DNA from: Phaeodactylibacter xiamenensis
GTDB taxonomy: Bacteria > Bacteroidota > Bacteroidia > Chitinophagales > Saprospiraceae
Assembly (NCBI RefSeq): GCF_000759025.1
Contig: NZ_JPOS01000082.1
Span: forward strand, 62,001 to 126,000
Direction of reading: 5' to 3'
DNA length: 64,000 nucleotides
In this document: piece after piece, positions 15,983 to 23,110 of the stretch
How positions within the stretch are numbered: position 1 is the stretch's first letter
How the letters are laid out: each line of letters starts with the position of its first letter
The notes under the pieces: model-generated
What the model saw: the letters and a program-made list of their open reading frames with translations, nothing else
Database searches by the model: none
Told to the model about the DNA's origin: nothing
Program-made: the position numbers and the translations under genes

Positions 15983-16770
15983 GCCGATTGCAACAATTAT
16001 TTGCACGAAAGCCCAAGGATATTCTAAATGTCTACTTCACTGCCGGCTATCCTGCCCTGCACGACACCGGCAAGGTCATCCGCGCATTGGATGACGCTGG
16101 GGTGGATCTGATTGAGGTGGGCATGCCCTATTCCGACCCGCTGGCAGACGGCCCCACGATACAGGAGAGCGGTCAGCAGGCGATTCAGAATGGCATGACC
16201 CTGCCGCTTTTGTTTGAGCAGATTGCCGAGGTTCGGCAGCATACCGATATTCCGCTGGTGCTGATGGGATATTTTAATCCAGTGATGCAGTACGGGGAGC
16301 AGCGCTTTTTCGACCGTTGTGCAGAGGTGGGCATCGACGGCTTAATCCTACCCGATCTGCCGATTTATGAATACGAAAACTTCTACCAGGAAGGCATCGA
16401 AAAAGCAGGGTTGGACATTAGCTTTCTGATCACCCCACAGACAGGCGACGAGCGCATCCGCCAAATCGATGCACTGAGCACCGGGTTTGTCTACATGGTT
16501 TCCAACTCTGCTATCACAGGAGCGAAATCGGGGATTTCAGAGGAGCAGATCGCCTACTTTGAGCGCATCCGGAGCATGGAGCTGGAAAGCCCGCGCCTGA
16601 TAGGCTTTGGTATTTCCAGCCACGAAACCTTCCAAACGGCTTGTCAGTACGCCAACGGAGCGATCATTGGCAGTGCTTACATCCGGGCGCTTGGGAAAGG
16701 GCAGCCCGTAGACGAAGCCACTCATCAGTTTGTACAACAAATTCTCAAAACACCCATCCCTCAAGACTAA
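15979..16770 (+). CDS. trpA: Tryptophan synthase alpha chain
   Basis: A 263-residue TIM-barrel lyase that releases indole from indole-3-glycerol phosphate and channels it to TrpB. Catalytic Glu is in DLIEVGMPYSDPLADGPTIQ, Asp in GIDGLILPDLPIYE; the phosphate site is GFGISSHE and the product-site loop is MVSNSAITGAKSG, where the usual Y-S-R-x-G-V-TG is altered to M-V-S-N-S-A-ITG. Full-length. The start overlaps trpB (ATGA 15979-15982). Confidence 0.96.
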   Translation: MSRLQQLFARKPKDILNVYFTAGYPALHDTGKVIRALDDAGVDLIEVGMPYSDPLADGPTIQESGQQAIQNGMTLPLLFEQIAEVRQHTDIPLVLMGYFNPVMQYGEQRFFDRCAEVGIDGLILPDLPIYEYENFYQEGIEKAGLDISFLITPQTGDERIRQIDALSTGFVYMVSNSAITGAKSGISEEQIAYFERIRSMELESPRLIGFGISSHETFQTACQYANGAIIGSAYIRALGKGQPVDEATHQFVQQILKTPIPQD

Positions 16771-16773
16771 CCT

Positions 16774-17784
16774 ATGATCATTCAACTCGAACCGAATATT
16801 AAAGCGGATCAACTGCAGCAGCTGGAAGAACGACTTGACGCTATCCGATACAGCACCACACGGGTAACGACGCAGTTTGCAGACTACATCATTGGCGTAG
16901 GCAAGGCTGAATTCGATATCCGCAGCATTGGTACCCTGCCGGGCATACGCGATATCCACCGGGTAAGCGATGCCTACAAGCTCGTGTCCAAAAAGTGGAA
17001 GGTGGAAGACACCGTTATCGACCTTGGCGATGGCATTCAGTTGGGTACGGGTCACTTTGGTATTATGGCGGGCCCTTGCTCGATAGAATCAGAGGAGCAG
17101 ATTGAAAAGACCATCACGCACCTGCAGCAGGAAGGCGTGCGCATTATGCGGGGCGGCGTGTACAAACCCCGTAGTTCGCCTTATTCATTTAGGGGGCTTG
17201 GTATAGACGGGCTGAAAATGTGGTACAAACGCACCCGGGAAGCCGGTATCAAAATCATCACCGAGGTCATGATGGTGGAGCAAATCGAAGCCATGGCAGA
17301 TTACGTCGATGTATTCCAGGTCGGCGCACGCAACTCCCAGAACTTCAACCTATTGGATGCCTTGGGTGAAGTAGATAAGCCGGTACTGCTAAAGCGCGGT
17401 ATTTCCGGTACCATCGATGAATTGTTACAGGCCGCTGAGTACATTTTTTCCAACGGAAACGAACGGGTTATGCTTTGTGAGCGTGGCATCCGCAGCTATG
17501 AAACGGCCTACCGGAACACGATGGATGTCAATGCCATCGCTATGCTTAAGGAAAAGACACATCTTCCGGTCATTGCTGATCCCTCTCACGGTATCGGCCT
17601 GCGCCGTTATGTAGATAAGATTGCGCTGGCTTCCATCATGGCAGGTGCAGATGGCGTCATCATGGAAGTCCACGAACAGCCCGAAAAAGCCTTTTCAGAC
17701 GGGCAGCAGACGCTGAGCTTTCCGGAGGCGGCACGTTTGTACCGGCGTATGCGGCAGGCTTATGAGTTGCGGGAGGCTTTTTAA
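16774..17784 (+). CDS. aroF: 3-deoxy-7-phosphoheptulonate synthase with N-terminal regulatory domain
   Basis: A 336-residue DAHP synthase, the first enzyme of the shikimate pathway, joining phosphoenolpyruvate and erythrose-4-phosphate. Residues 1-65 form a ferredoxin-like regulatory domain (MIIQLEPNIKADQLQQLEER..., IRDIHRVSDAYKLVS) as in Thermotoga, where it mediates aromatic amino acid inhibition. The catalytic barrel shows MAGPCSIES, GGVYKPRSSPYSFRGLG, QVGARNSQNF, VLLKRG, ERGIRSYE and PVIADPSHGIG. Placement three bases after trpA ties pathway entry to Trp control by the same attenuator. Confidence 0.92.
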   Translation: MIIQLEPNIKADQLQQLEERLDAIRYSTTRVTTQFADYIIGVGKAEFDIRSIGTLPGIRDIHRVSDAYKLVSKKWKVEDTVIDLGDGIQLGTGHFGIMAGPCSIESEEQIEKTITHLQQEGVRIMRGGVYKPRSSPYSFRGLGIDGLKMWYKRTREAGIKIITEVMMVEQIEAMADYVDVFQVGARNSQNFNLLDALGEVDKPVLLKRGISGTIDELLQAAEYIFSNGNERVMLCERGIRSYETAYRNTMDVNAIAMLKEKTHLPVIADPSHGIGLRRYVDKIALASIMAGADGVIMEVHEQPEKAFSDGQQTLSFPEAARLYRRMRQAYELREAF

Positions 17785-17834
17785 AGCAAACACCCTCATT
17801 GTCGCTGCATTCTACCGATGAGCATGGGAACTGA

Positions 17835-18137
17835 TACCGACCACTGCTTGTTTATCTCTTTGATAAACTCCCTGACCAAATGGACGCTATTCAAAAAGCA
17901 GTGGGGGATTTACCCTCACCCATAAAATCTGAAGCGATGAGTATTCTAGATGCGTACGAGGCTCGAGGAGAAGCCCGTGGCAAAGCCAAAGGCTACAGCG
18001 AAAAAACTCACCAGACTTGTATTAACATGATCCAGGATGAGTTTGATAATGAAACGATCTGCCGAGTTTTGGAAGTAGAGGGTACTTATGTAGATGAAGT
18101 GCGGGAACAATTAAAAGAAGAAGAACAGAAAAGTTGA
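17835..18137 (+). pseudogene. C-terminal remnant of an Rpn-type nuclease/transposase family protein
   Basis: A 100-codon frame opened by a stop at 17832 reads YRPLLVYLFDKLPDQM, DAIQKAVGDLPSPIKSEAMSIL, then the charged repeat YEARGEARGKAKGY and a helical tail IQDEFDNETICRVLEVEG. This is the layout of the C-terminal part of the Rpn/PD-(D/E)XK transposase-like proteins, whose N-terminal nuclease domain is missing here. An ATG exists at 17880, giving 85 residues if translated. Called a remnant because no nuclease motif remains; a free-standing small protein cannot be excluded. Confidence 0.45.
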
Positions 18138-18302
18138 ATTGCAATTAGTCCTTAATTAGGGCGCTTTGCCCCCAGATCACATCTAATATTTGACAGGTAA
18201 TCCCAGCTATTCCGAATATACATGACGCGAAGCGATTTGGGCATGTTCTGACCGATAGCTTCAGTAGCCCCAAACCTCTTCAGTGTCAGTATAGCTACAG
18301 AT
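18138..18302. other. Spacer with a short conserved-looking minus frame and repeat copy
   Basis: The spacer holds a GGGC...GCCC hairpin near 18160-18173 and, on the minus strand, an open frame without its own good start (LTLKRFGATEAIGQN, SLRVMYIRNSWDYLSNI). The frame ends in TAA at about 18157. I do not recognise a family; it may be a degraded repeat element rather than a gene. Confidence 0.3.
18271..18292 (-). repeat. Left copy of a dispersed 22-bp repeat
   Basis: Read on the minus strand it starts ATACTGACACTGA and ends AGGTTTG. It matches 19 of 22 positions of the plus-strand copy at 19603-19624, so the two face away from each other around the gamma-lyase gene. Confidence 0.5.
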
Positions 18303-19514
18303 TTATCCTCGTTTTTCGATACTTGCCATACCTTTTTCCAGATCAGACCGTATATCTTCAATATTTTCTATTCCAACGGATAGCCGGATCATCCCGTCGG
18401 AAATGCCTGCCGCCTCCCGCTGTTCCACGGGTACTCTCAGGTGAGACATGGTTGCAGGGTGCATGACTAGGGTGTCCACATCGCCCATAGTCGGAGCGAG
18501 GGTGCAAAGTTCCAGCCCTTCAACAAATTGCCGCCCGGCATGGAGCCCTCCTTTCAGTTCAAAGCTCACCACACCACCAAAGTGGCGCATTTGCTGCCCC
18601 GCCAGTTGGTGGTCGGGGTGGTCGGGTAGTCCCGGGTAATTGACGCGGCTAACTTGTGGCTGCTGAGTCAGCCATTCGGCAATCTGGGCGGCATTCTGGC
18701 AGTGGCGTTCCATGCGGAGTTCCAGGGTTTTCATGCCGTTGTTCAGCAGCCAGGCTTCAAAGGGGCTGCCATTGGTGCCGAGGAGTTTCAGGGCAGGGAA
18801 GACCTGTTCCTGCATCGTCTCCTTGTCCTTGCCCACTATGGCACCGGCGGTGGAATTGCCGTGCCCGTTGAGGTACTTGGTCGTGGAATGCACTATGTAG
18901 TCGGCGCCCAGGAGCAGTGGTTGCTGCAGGTAAGGGGTGGCAAAGGTATTGTCGGCTACTGCAATCGCCTGATGACTATGGGCTAATGCGCTAACCGCTT
19001 TGATATCTACACAGCTCAGTGTGGGGTTGGCAGGGGTTTCGAAGTAGACCATCCGGATGGCAGCGTGCTGCTCCAGCGCTTTAGCAACGGTATTCAGGTC
19101 GGAAAGATCTGCCAGGATAACCTCAAAGCCGAGCGGCTGAAGCACTTTCCGGAAAAGCTCATCGGTCCCTCCGTACAGGTTGGGTTGGGTGAGAATGGCA
19201 TCTCCCGGTTGCAGCAAGCCGATACAAAGGGTACTAATAGCCGACATGCCTGAGCTGCAAAAAAGCCCATGTCCTTCCTCCCCGCTACCATGCATTTCCA
19301 GCTGAGCAATTTTTTCCGCTACGGCATCAATGGTTGGATTGCCAAAGCGGCTGTAGAGATGCCCCGCCTGTTCGCCACTGAACACCGCCATGCCTTCCGG
19401 CAAATCGTCAAAAGCAAAGGAGGAAGTAGCATAAATGGGGAGTTGATGAGGGCGGGTGGTCTTCGTGTCCCGGGCAGCACGTACGCATTGTGACCCAAAT
19501 TGTAAGTTTTTCAT
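18303..19514 (-). CDS. PLP-dependent gamma-lyase/cystathionine synthase family enzyme
   Basis: A 403-residue Cys/Met metabolism PLP enzyme. The N-terminus has RPHQLPIYATSSFAFDD and YSRFGNPTID; the phosphate site is FCSSGMSAIS; DNTFATPYLQQPL and the PLP lysine Lys213 in HSTTKYLNGHG are standard. Family members include methionine gamma-lyase, cystathionine gamma-synthase, cystathionine gamma-lyase and O-acetylhomoserine sulfhydrylase, and sequence reading alone does not choose among them; the active-site Cys of methionine gamma-lyase could not be placed with confidence. Monocistronic by position, with palindromic elements in its upstream region. No SAM riboswitch pattern was found in the leader. 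Confidence 0.88.
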   Translation of the reverse strand: MKNLQFGSQCVRAARDTKTTRPHQLPIYATSSFAFDDLPEGMAVFSGEQAGHLYSRFGNPTIDAVAEKIAQLEMHGSGEEGHGLFCSSGMSAISTLCIGLLQPGDAILTQPNLYGGTDELFRKVLQPLGFEVILADLSDLNTVAKALEQHAAIRMVYFETPANPTLSCVDIKAVSALAHSHQAIAVADNTFATPYLQQPLLLGADYIVHSTTKYLNGHGNSTAGAIVGKDKETMQEQVFPALKLLGTNGSPFEAWLLNNGMKTLELRMERHCQNAAQIAEWLTQQPQVSRVNYPGLPDHPDHQLAGQQMRHFGGVVSFELKGGLHAGRQFVEGLELCTLAPTMGDVDTLVMHPATMSHLRVPVEQREAAGISDGMIRLSVGIENIEDIRSDLEKGMASIEKRG

Positions 19515-19560
19515 ACCAGCAAGGTGTTTTGTTTATTTGAAGGAAGGTTATACGCAATAC

Positions 19561-19652
19561 GAAGTGGTTTGCGACATCGGAGCAAGCCACTTCCCAGCGT
19601 AAATACTGACATTGAGTAGGTTTGCTGTGGCAAACCACTTAATCGTCAGTAT
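19561..19652. repeat. Two adjacent long palindromes, one containing the right repeat copy
   Basis: The first palindrome pairs GAAGTGGTTTGC (19561-19572) with GCAAGCCACTTC (19582-19593) with one T-G pair. The second runs from 19603 to 19652: ATACTGAC with GTCAGTAT, ATTGAGT with ACTTAAT (one wobble) and GGTTTGC with GCAAACC around a TGTG loop, about 22 bp with two one-base bulges. Both share the GTGGTTTGC theme. They lie in the 280-base gap between the gamma-lyase and rluD, where no gene was found. Confidence 0.65.
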
Positions 19653-19730
19653 AAACAGTCGCCTCCACGTAAATGTTAAGACCCTGATGAGATTGGCAAG
19701 ATTCATATAATTTGGTGTGTTCATTTTCTG

Positions 19731-19738
19731 TAACTTTG
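19731..19738 (+). promoter_or_regulatory. Candidate -7 promoter element for rluD
   Basis: TAACTTTG matches TAnnTTTG. TTTG at 19711-19714 could be the -33 element, but the 16-base spacing is shorter than usual. Transcription would start near 19745, about 50 bases before rluD. Confidence 0.45.
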
Positions 19739-19795
19739 CCCGCTAAATAAGCGACACCCGACACCATTCCCAAAAAACAGGCCGTAGAAAAAGCG

Positions 19796-20842
19796 ATGGA
19801 AGATAATACTTCAGACGAATATTTTGAGCATAAGGTCATCAAAGCGGATCCGAAGCAGTCCATGATCCGGATTGATAAATTCCTGAATGACAAGCTACAG
19901 CACGTTTCCCGTAGCCGGGTGCAGGATGCCATAAAACTAGGCTCTATCACCGTAAGCGGGAAACAGGTGAAGCCGAACTACAGGATCAAGCCGGGGGATG
20001 AGATTGAAGTCGTTGTCCCTCAGCACTATGCGGAGAAGGCGAGCTTTGTCAAACCGCAAAATATCCCTCTCGACATCCGCTACGAAGACGATGATCTGCT
20101 GATCGTGCACAAACCGGCTGGTATGGTGGTGCACCCCGGTGTAGGCAATCCGGACGGGACGCTGGTGAATGCGCTCGCTTACCACTTCAACTTTGAGGAG
20201 CTTCCGGTACTGGAGGGCAATACCCATCAGCAGGTGGGATTAGTGCACCGGATCGATAAAGACACCTCCGGGCTTTTGGTGGTAGCGAAGACCGATTATG
20301 CGATGACCCACCTGGCAAGGCAATTCTTTGAGCATACCATCGACCGGCGCTATGTAGCTATGGTTTGGGGCGGTTTTGAAGAAGAACAAGGCACCATCCG
20401 TGGGAATGTGGGCCGTCACCCGCGCTTCCGCCAAAAACATACCGTCTTTCCGGAAGGGGAGGGCGGGAAATGGGCGGTGACCCACTACCGGGTACTGGAA
20501 GACCTGTACTACGTTTCTTTGGTGGAATGCAAGCTGGAAACCGGGCGGACGCACCAAATCCGGGTGCATATGAAGCACATTGGGCACCCACTTTTCAATG
20601 ACCTGAAATACGGTGGCGACCAAATCGTGAAGGGCACGGTTTTCAGCAAATACAAATCGTTTGTAGAGAATACCTTTCAGGTATTGCCGCGTCAGGCCCT
20701 GCATGCCAAAAGTCTTGGATTTACCCATCCGGCAACTAAGGAGCGCATGCATTTTGAAAGTGAGCTGCCGGAGGAGTTCGAACAAGCCCTGGAACGCTGG
20801 CGCACCTATCTGCGGGACCGTCAGGCCAAGAAACAGTTGTGA
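19796..20842 (+). CDS. rluD: RluD-family 23S rRNA pseudouridine synthase
   Basis: A 348-residue RluA/RluD-type pseudouridine synthase. Residues 22-75 are an S4 RNA-binding domain (IRIDKFLNDKL, SRSRVQDAIKLGSITVSGK). The catalytic Asp154 is in HRIDKDTSGLLVVAK, and KLETGRTHQIRVHMKHIGHPLFND is the conserved C-terminal motif. RluD-type enzymes modify helix 69 of 23S rRNA; exact target is inferred from the S4-containing layout. It overlaps the next gene in TGATG at 20840. Confidence 0.9.
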   Translation: MEDNTSDEYFEHKVIKADPKQSMIRIDKFLNDKLQHVSRSRVQDAIKLGSITVSGKQVKPNYRIKPGDEIEVVVPQHYAEKASFVKPQNIPLDIRYEDDDLLIVHKPAGMVVHPGVGNPDGTLVNALAYHFNFEELPVLEGNTHQQVGLVHRIDKDTSGLLVVAKTDYAMTHLARQFFEHTIDRRYVAMVWGGFEEEQGTIRGNVGRHPRFRQKHTVFPEGEGGKWAVTHYRVLEDLYYVSLVECKLETGRTHQIRVHMKHIGHPLFNDLKYGGDQIVKGTVFSKYKSFVENTFQVLPRQALHAKSLGFTHPATKERMHFESELPEEFEQALERWRTYLRDRQAKKQL

Positions 20843-21402
20843 TGAACGCTCAGGATTACATAGCACACACCCGGCGCTGGTTGGAACAGATTGTGATTGG
20901 GCTTAATTTCTGCCCGTTTGCCGCAAAACCCTATCGGCTTGGGCAAGTCCGCATTCAGGTGTCGGAAGCAACTACTACTGAGGGCTTGTCGGCAGACCTG
21001 ATTGCGGAGGGAGAATACCTGATCAGCCGCCCGTGGAAGGAAGTGGAGACTACGCTGTTGATACACCCGCACGTACTGAGCAACTTTTTTGACTACAATG
21101 GCTACCTCCGCGAAGTTGAAGCGCTTATTATTGAAGAAAATTGGGAAGGCGTGCTGCAGGTGGCTTCCTTCCATCCGGACTATCAGTTTGGAGGGGAGGC
21201 ACCGGATGCCGTATCCAACTATACGAACCGTTCGCCTTATCCGATGCTACACCTGATCCGGGAGGAACGTTTGGAGGCAGCGCTGGAGCATTACGAAGCC
21301 CCGGAAGACATCCCCAACCGGAATATTGCCCGGCTGGAAGCTATGGGGCGCACCGGCATTTTAGATCTATTGCATCAGATCAAATCAAAAAGCAAGACAT
21401 GA
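20842..21402 (+). CDS. DUF1415 family protein
   Basis: A 186-residue protein with the DUF1415 signature near its start (WLEQIVIGLNFCPFAAKPY) and the later VASFHPDYQFGGEAPDAVSNYTNRSPYPMLHLIRE. No function has been assigned to this family; a conserved Cys and His-Pro-Asp hint at an active or metal site, which is inference. ATG at 20842 overlaps the rluD stop; its own stop overlaps the next gene in ATGA, so the three genes are probably translated together. Confidence 0.85.
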   Translation: MNAQDYIAHTRRWLEQIVIGLNFCPFAAKPYRLGQVRIQVSEATTTEGLSADLIAEGEYLISRPWKEVETTLLIHPHVLSNFFDYNGYLREVEALIIEENWEGVLQVASFHPDYQFGGEAPDAVSNYTNRSPYPMLHLIREERLEAALEHYEAPEDIPNRNIARLEAMGRTGILDLLHQIKSKSKT

Positions 21403-22412
21403 CATTATCCGAGCGCATAGAGGTGTTGGGTCAACTGGGCGATCACCTGCTGGGCAAAGATGAGTACCTGGAAGCGGTTATGAAACGTACCGCTTTTCAC
21501 AATGGCTGGTTTACCGAAGACAGTCAGCAGGAAGCGGTCCGGGAAATAGCGGTACAGATGCTTAACCGAGACCGGCTGCAGGAGTGGCTGTCGCGCTACG
21601 AGCTAACCGTAAAGAGCCCTAAGAAAGTGGGGATAGTCATGGCTGGGAATATCCCGTTGGTTGGATTCCACGACTGGTTGTGCGTATTCGTAGCCGGGCA
21701 TCAGGCGCAGGTGAAGATATCTGAAAAGGACCCTTTTCTTTTTCCGTACCTGATGAAAATACTGGAGCGCCTGGATGTACGGACGCAGTTCTATACAACA
21801 ATCACTGACCGCCTGCAGGGATTTGATGCGGTGATTGCGACGGGGAGCAACAACTCTGCCCGCTACTTTGAGGCGTACTTCTCAAAGTATCCCCATATCA
21901 TTCGCAAAAACCGGAACGGAGTAGCCGTGCTAACCGGAGACGAGACGCCCGCTGAATTGCAGGAGCTGGGAAAAGACATATTTCGGTACTATGGACTAGG
22001 CTGTCGAAATGTGGCTAAATTGTACGTACCGGAAGGGTATGATTTTGACCCTTTACTGGAAGCCTTGCACGAGTACCGGGAAGTGGTGCTCAATACGAAG
22101 TATAAGAACAATTTCGATTACAACTACGCCTTGTTCGTACTCAATAAGATGGAATTTAAAGCCAATGGTTGTATTCTGCTGGTGCAAGATCCGGCCTTGC
22201 AATCCCGCATTGCCTGTCTGCACTATGAGCCCTACAGCTCATTAGGGCAAGTCGTCAAAGAACTGCAGGAACGTGAAAGTGAGGTGCAGTGTACCGTTGC
22301 CAAAAGCGGAGTACTGCCAATACCCGCATTTGATTTTGGCAAGGCACAGGAGCCGGCACTTTGGGATTATCCGGATGGAGAGGATACTTTAGCTTTCCTT
22401 GCCGGGCTGTGA
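21399..22412 (+). CDS. LuxC-family acyl-CoA/acyl-protein reductase
   Basis: A 337-residue protein of the aldehyde dehydrogenase superfamily related to LuxC, which reduces activated fatty acids to aldehydes. KVGIVMAGNIPLVGFHDWL is the nucleotide-binding opening, KISEKDPFL and IATGSNNSARYFEAYF follow, and the catalytic Cys202 is in YYGLGCRNVAKLYVP. No lux genes are nearby, so bioluminescence is not implied; in Bacteroidota such genes are common and of unknown substrate. The start at 21399 was chosen because of the ATGA overlap with DUF1415 and because the family begins there. Confidence 0.82.
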   Translation: MTLSERIEVLGQLGDHLLGKDEYLEAVMKRTAFHNGWFTEDSQQEAVREIAVQMLNRDRLQEWLSRYELTVKSPKKVGIVMAGNIPLVGFHDWLCVFVAGHQAQVKISEKDPFLFPYLMKILERLDVRTQFYTTITDRLQGFDAVIATGSNNSARYFEAYFSKYPHIIRKNRNGVAVLTGDETPAELQELGKDIFRYYGLGCRNVAKLYVPEGYDFDPLLEALHEYREVVLNTKYKNNFDYNYALFVLNKMEFKANGCILLVQDPALQSRIACLHYEPYSSLGQVVKELQERESEVQCTVAKSGVLPIPAFDFGKAQEPALWDYPDGEDTLAFLAGL

Positions 22413-22434
22413 GTAAAAATTGGTTGAATACTGA

Positions 22435-22484
22435 AAATTAAGGCAGAAATGCCTTAATTTGTAAATTGAATTGCAAATTAGGCA
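22435..22484 (+). terminator. Terminator with an alternative third arm
   Basis: AAATTAAGGCA (22435-22445) and TGCCTTAATTT (22450-22460) form a perfect 11-bp stem closed by a GAAA tetraloop, 22 bases after the LuxC-like gene. The second arm can instead pair with CAAATTAGGCA (22474-22484) with one bulged base, so two exclusive structures are possible. Confidence 0.6.
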
Positions 22485-22627
22485 TAAAAAATAGACTTTA
22501 CCGGGTATTGCGGTTGCAAAGCGGTTGACGCTCAGCTTGCTGAGTCTTGTTTAGGAGCTTGTTAAGCCGCGAAGAGAATATTTTTTCTTTACCCGTCCCA
22601 ACACAGAAAACTACATTACCTCACAAT

Positions 22628-22999
22628 ATGAGTAGTTTTGATAAGATCTTTTTAGTAGATGACGATAAGATCTTTCTAATGACCGCAAAATTCAGCCTGA
22701 AACGGGTATTTCCTGAGGCCGATATACAGTCTTTCAGCAATGCTGAGGAGGCAATAAACCGTCTGATACAGGAAAAGCCGGACCTGCTCCTGCTCGATTT
22801 GAATATGCCGGTCATGGACGGCTGGACTTTTCTGGAGCAACTGGAGGAGAAAGGATCAGCGGTGACCTTCCCGATTTACATTGTTTCCTCCTCCATTGAT
22901 CCGTCTGATATTAACCGGGCTAATGAGCATAGCCACGTGATGGGCTTCATTGAGAAGCCGTTGGATGAGCAGAAGGTGAAGGCTTTGATTGAGGGGTAG
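22628..22999 (+). CDS. Single-domain response regulator (CheY-like)
   Basis: A 123-residue receiver domain without output domain. The acidic pocket is Asp11-Asp13 in FLVDDDK, the phosphoacceptor Asp57 in LLLLDLNMPVMDGW, the switch Ser in IVSSS (87-89) and Lys110 in FIEKPLD. Such stand-alone receivers act in phosphorelays or by protein contact. No histidine kinase is next to it. The ATG at 22628 was chosen because the domain begins directly there; the frame is open 27 codons further up. Confidence 0.9.
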   Translation: MSSFDKIFLVDDDKIFLMTAKFSLKRVFPEADIQSFSNAEEAINRLIQEKPDLLLLDLNMPVMDGWTFLEQLEEKGSAVTFPIYIVSSSIDPSDINRANEHSHVMGFIEKPLDEQKVKALIEG

Positions 23000-23045
23000 A
23001 AAAAGGGTTCCCGAAAAAGCTACTTTCACGCTGGATTTGGAATAA

Positions 23046-23085
23046 AAAAAGCGCAACACCGCTGATGAGCAGTGTTGCGCTTTTT
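23046..23085. terminator. Bidirectional terminator
   Basis: AAAAAGCGCAACAC and GTGTTGCGCTTTTT pair around an inner GCT/AGC stem (loop GATG). A-tract on one side and T-tract on the other make it active on both strands, between the receiver gene and the convergent hydrolase gene. Confidence 0.88.
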
Positions 23086-23110
23086 GGTTTAATGCATTAG
23101 TGGTCTCTTC

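Noticed and set aside
18152-18361. A 69-codon minus frame overlapping the 3' end of the gamma-lyase gene
   Set aside because: Its first third is the gamma-lyase in another frame; the rest looks protein-like but has no independent start or known family, so it is reported only as part of the spacer.
19515-19640. SAM riboswitch upstream of the PLP gamma-lyase
   Set aside because: No match to the conserved cores of known SAM riboswitch classes was seen; the structure present is a pair of simple palindromes.
21141-21398. A longer start for the LuxC-like protein
   Set aside because: The extra 86 codons overlap DUF1415 in another frame and the family begins at 21399, where an ATGA overlap gives a normal start.
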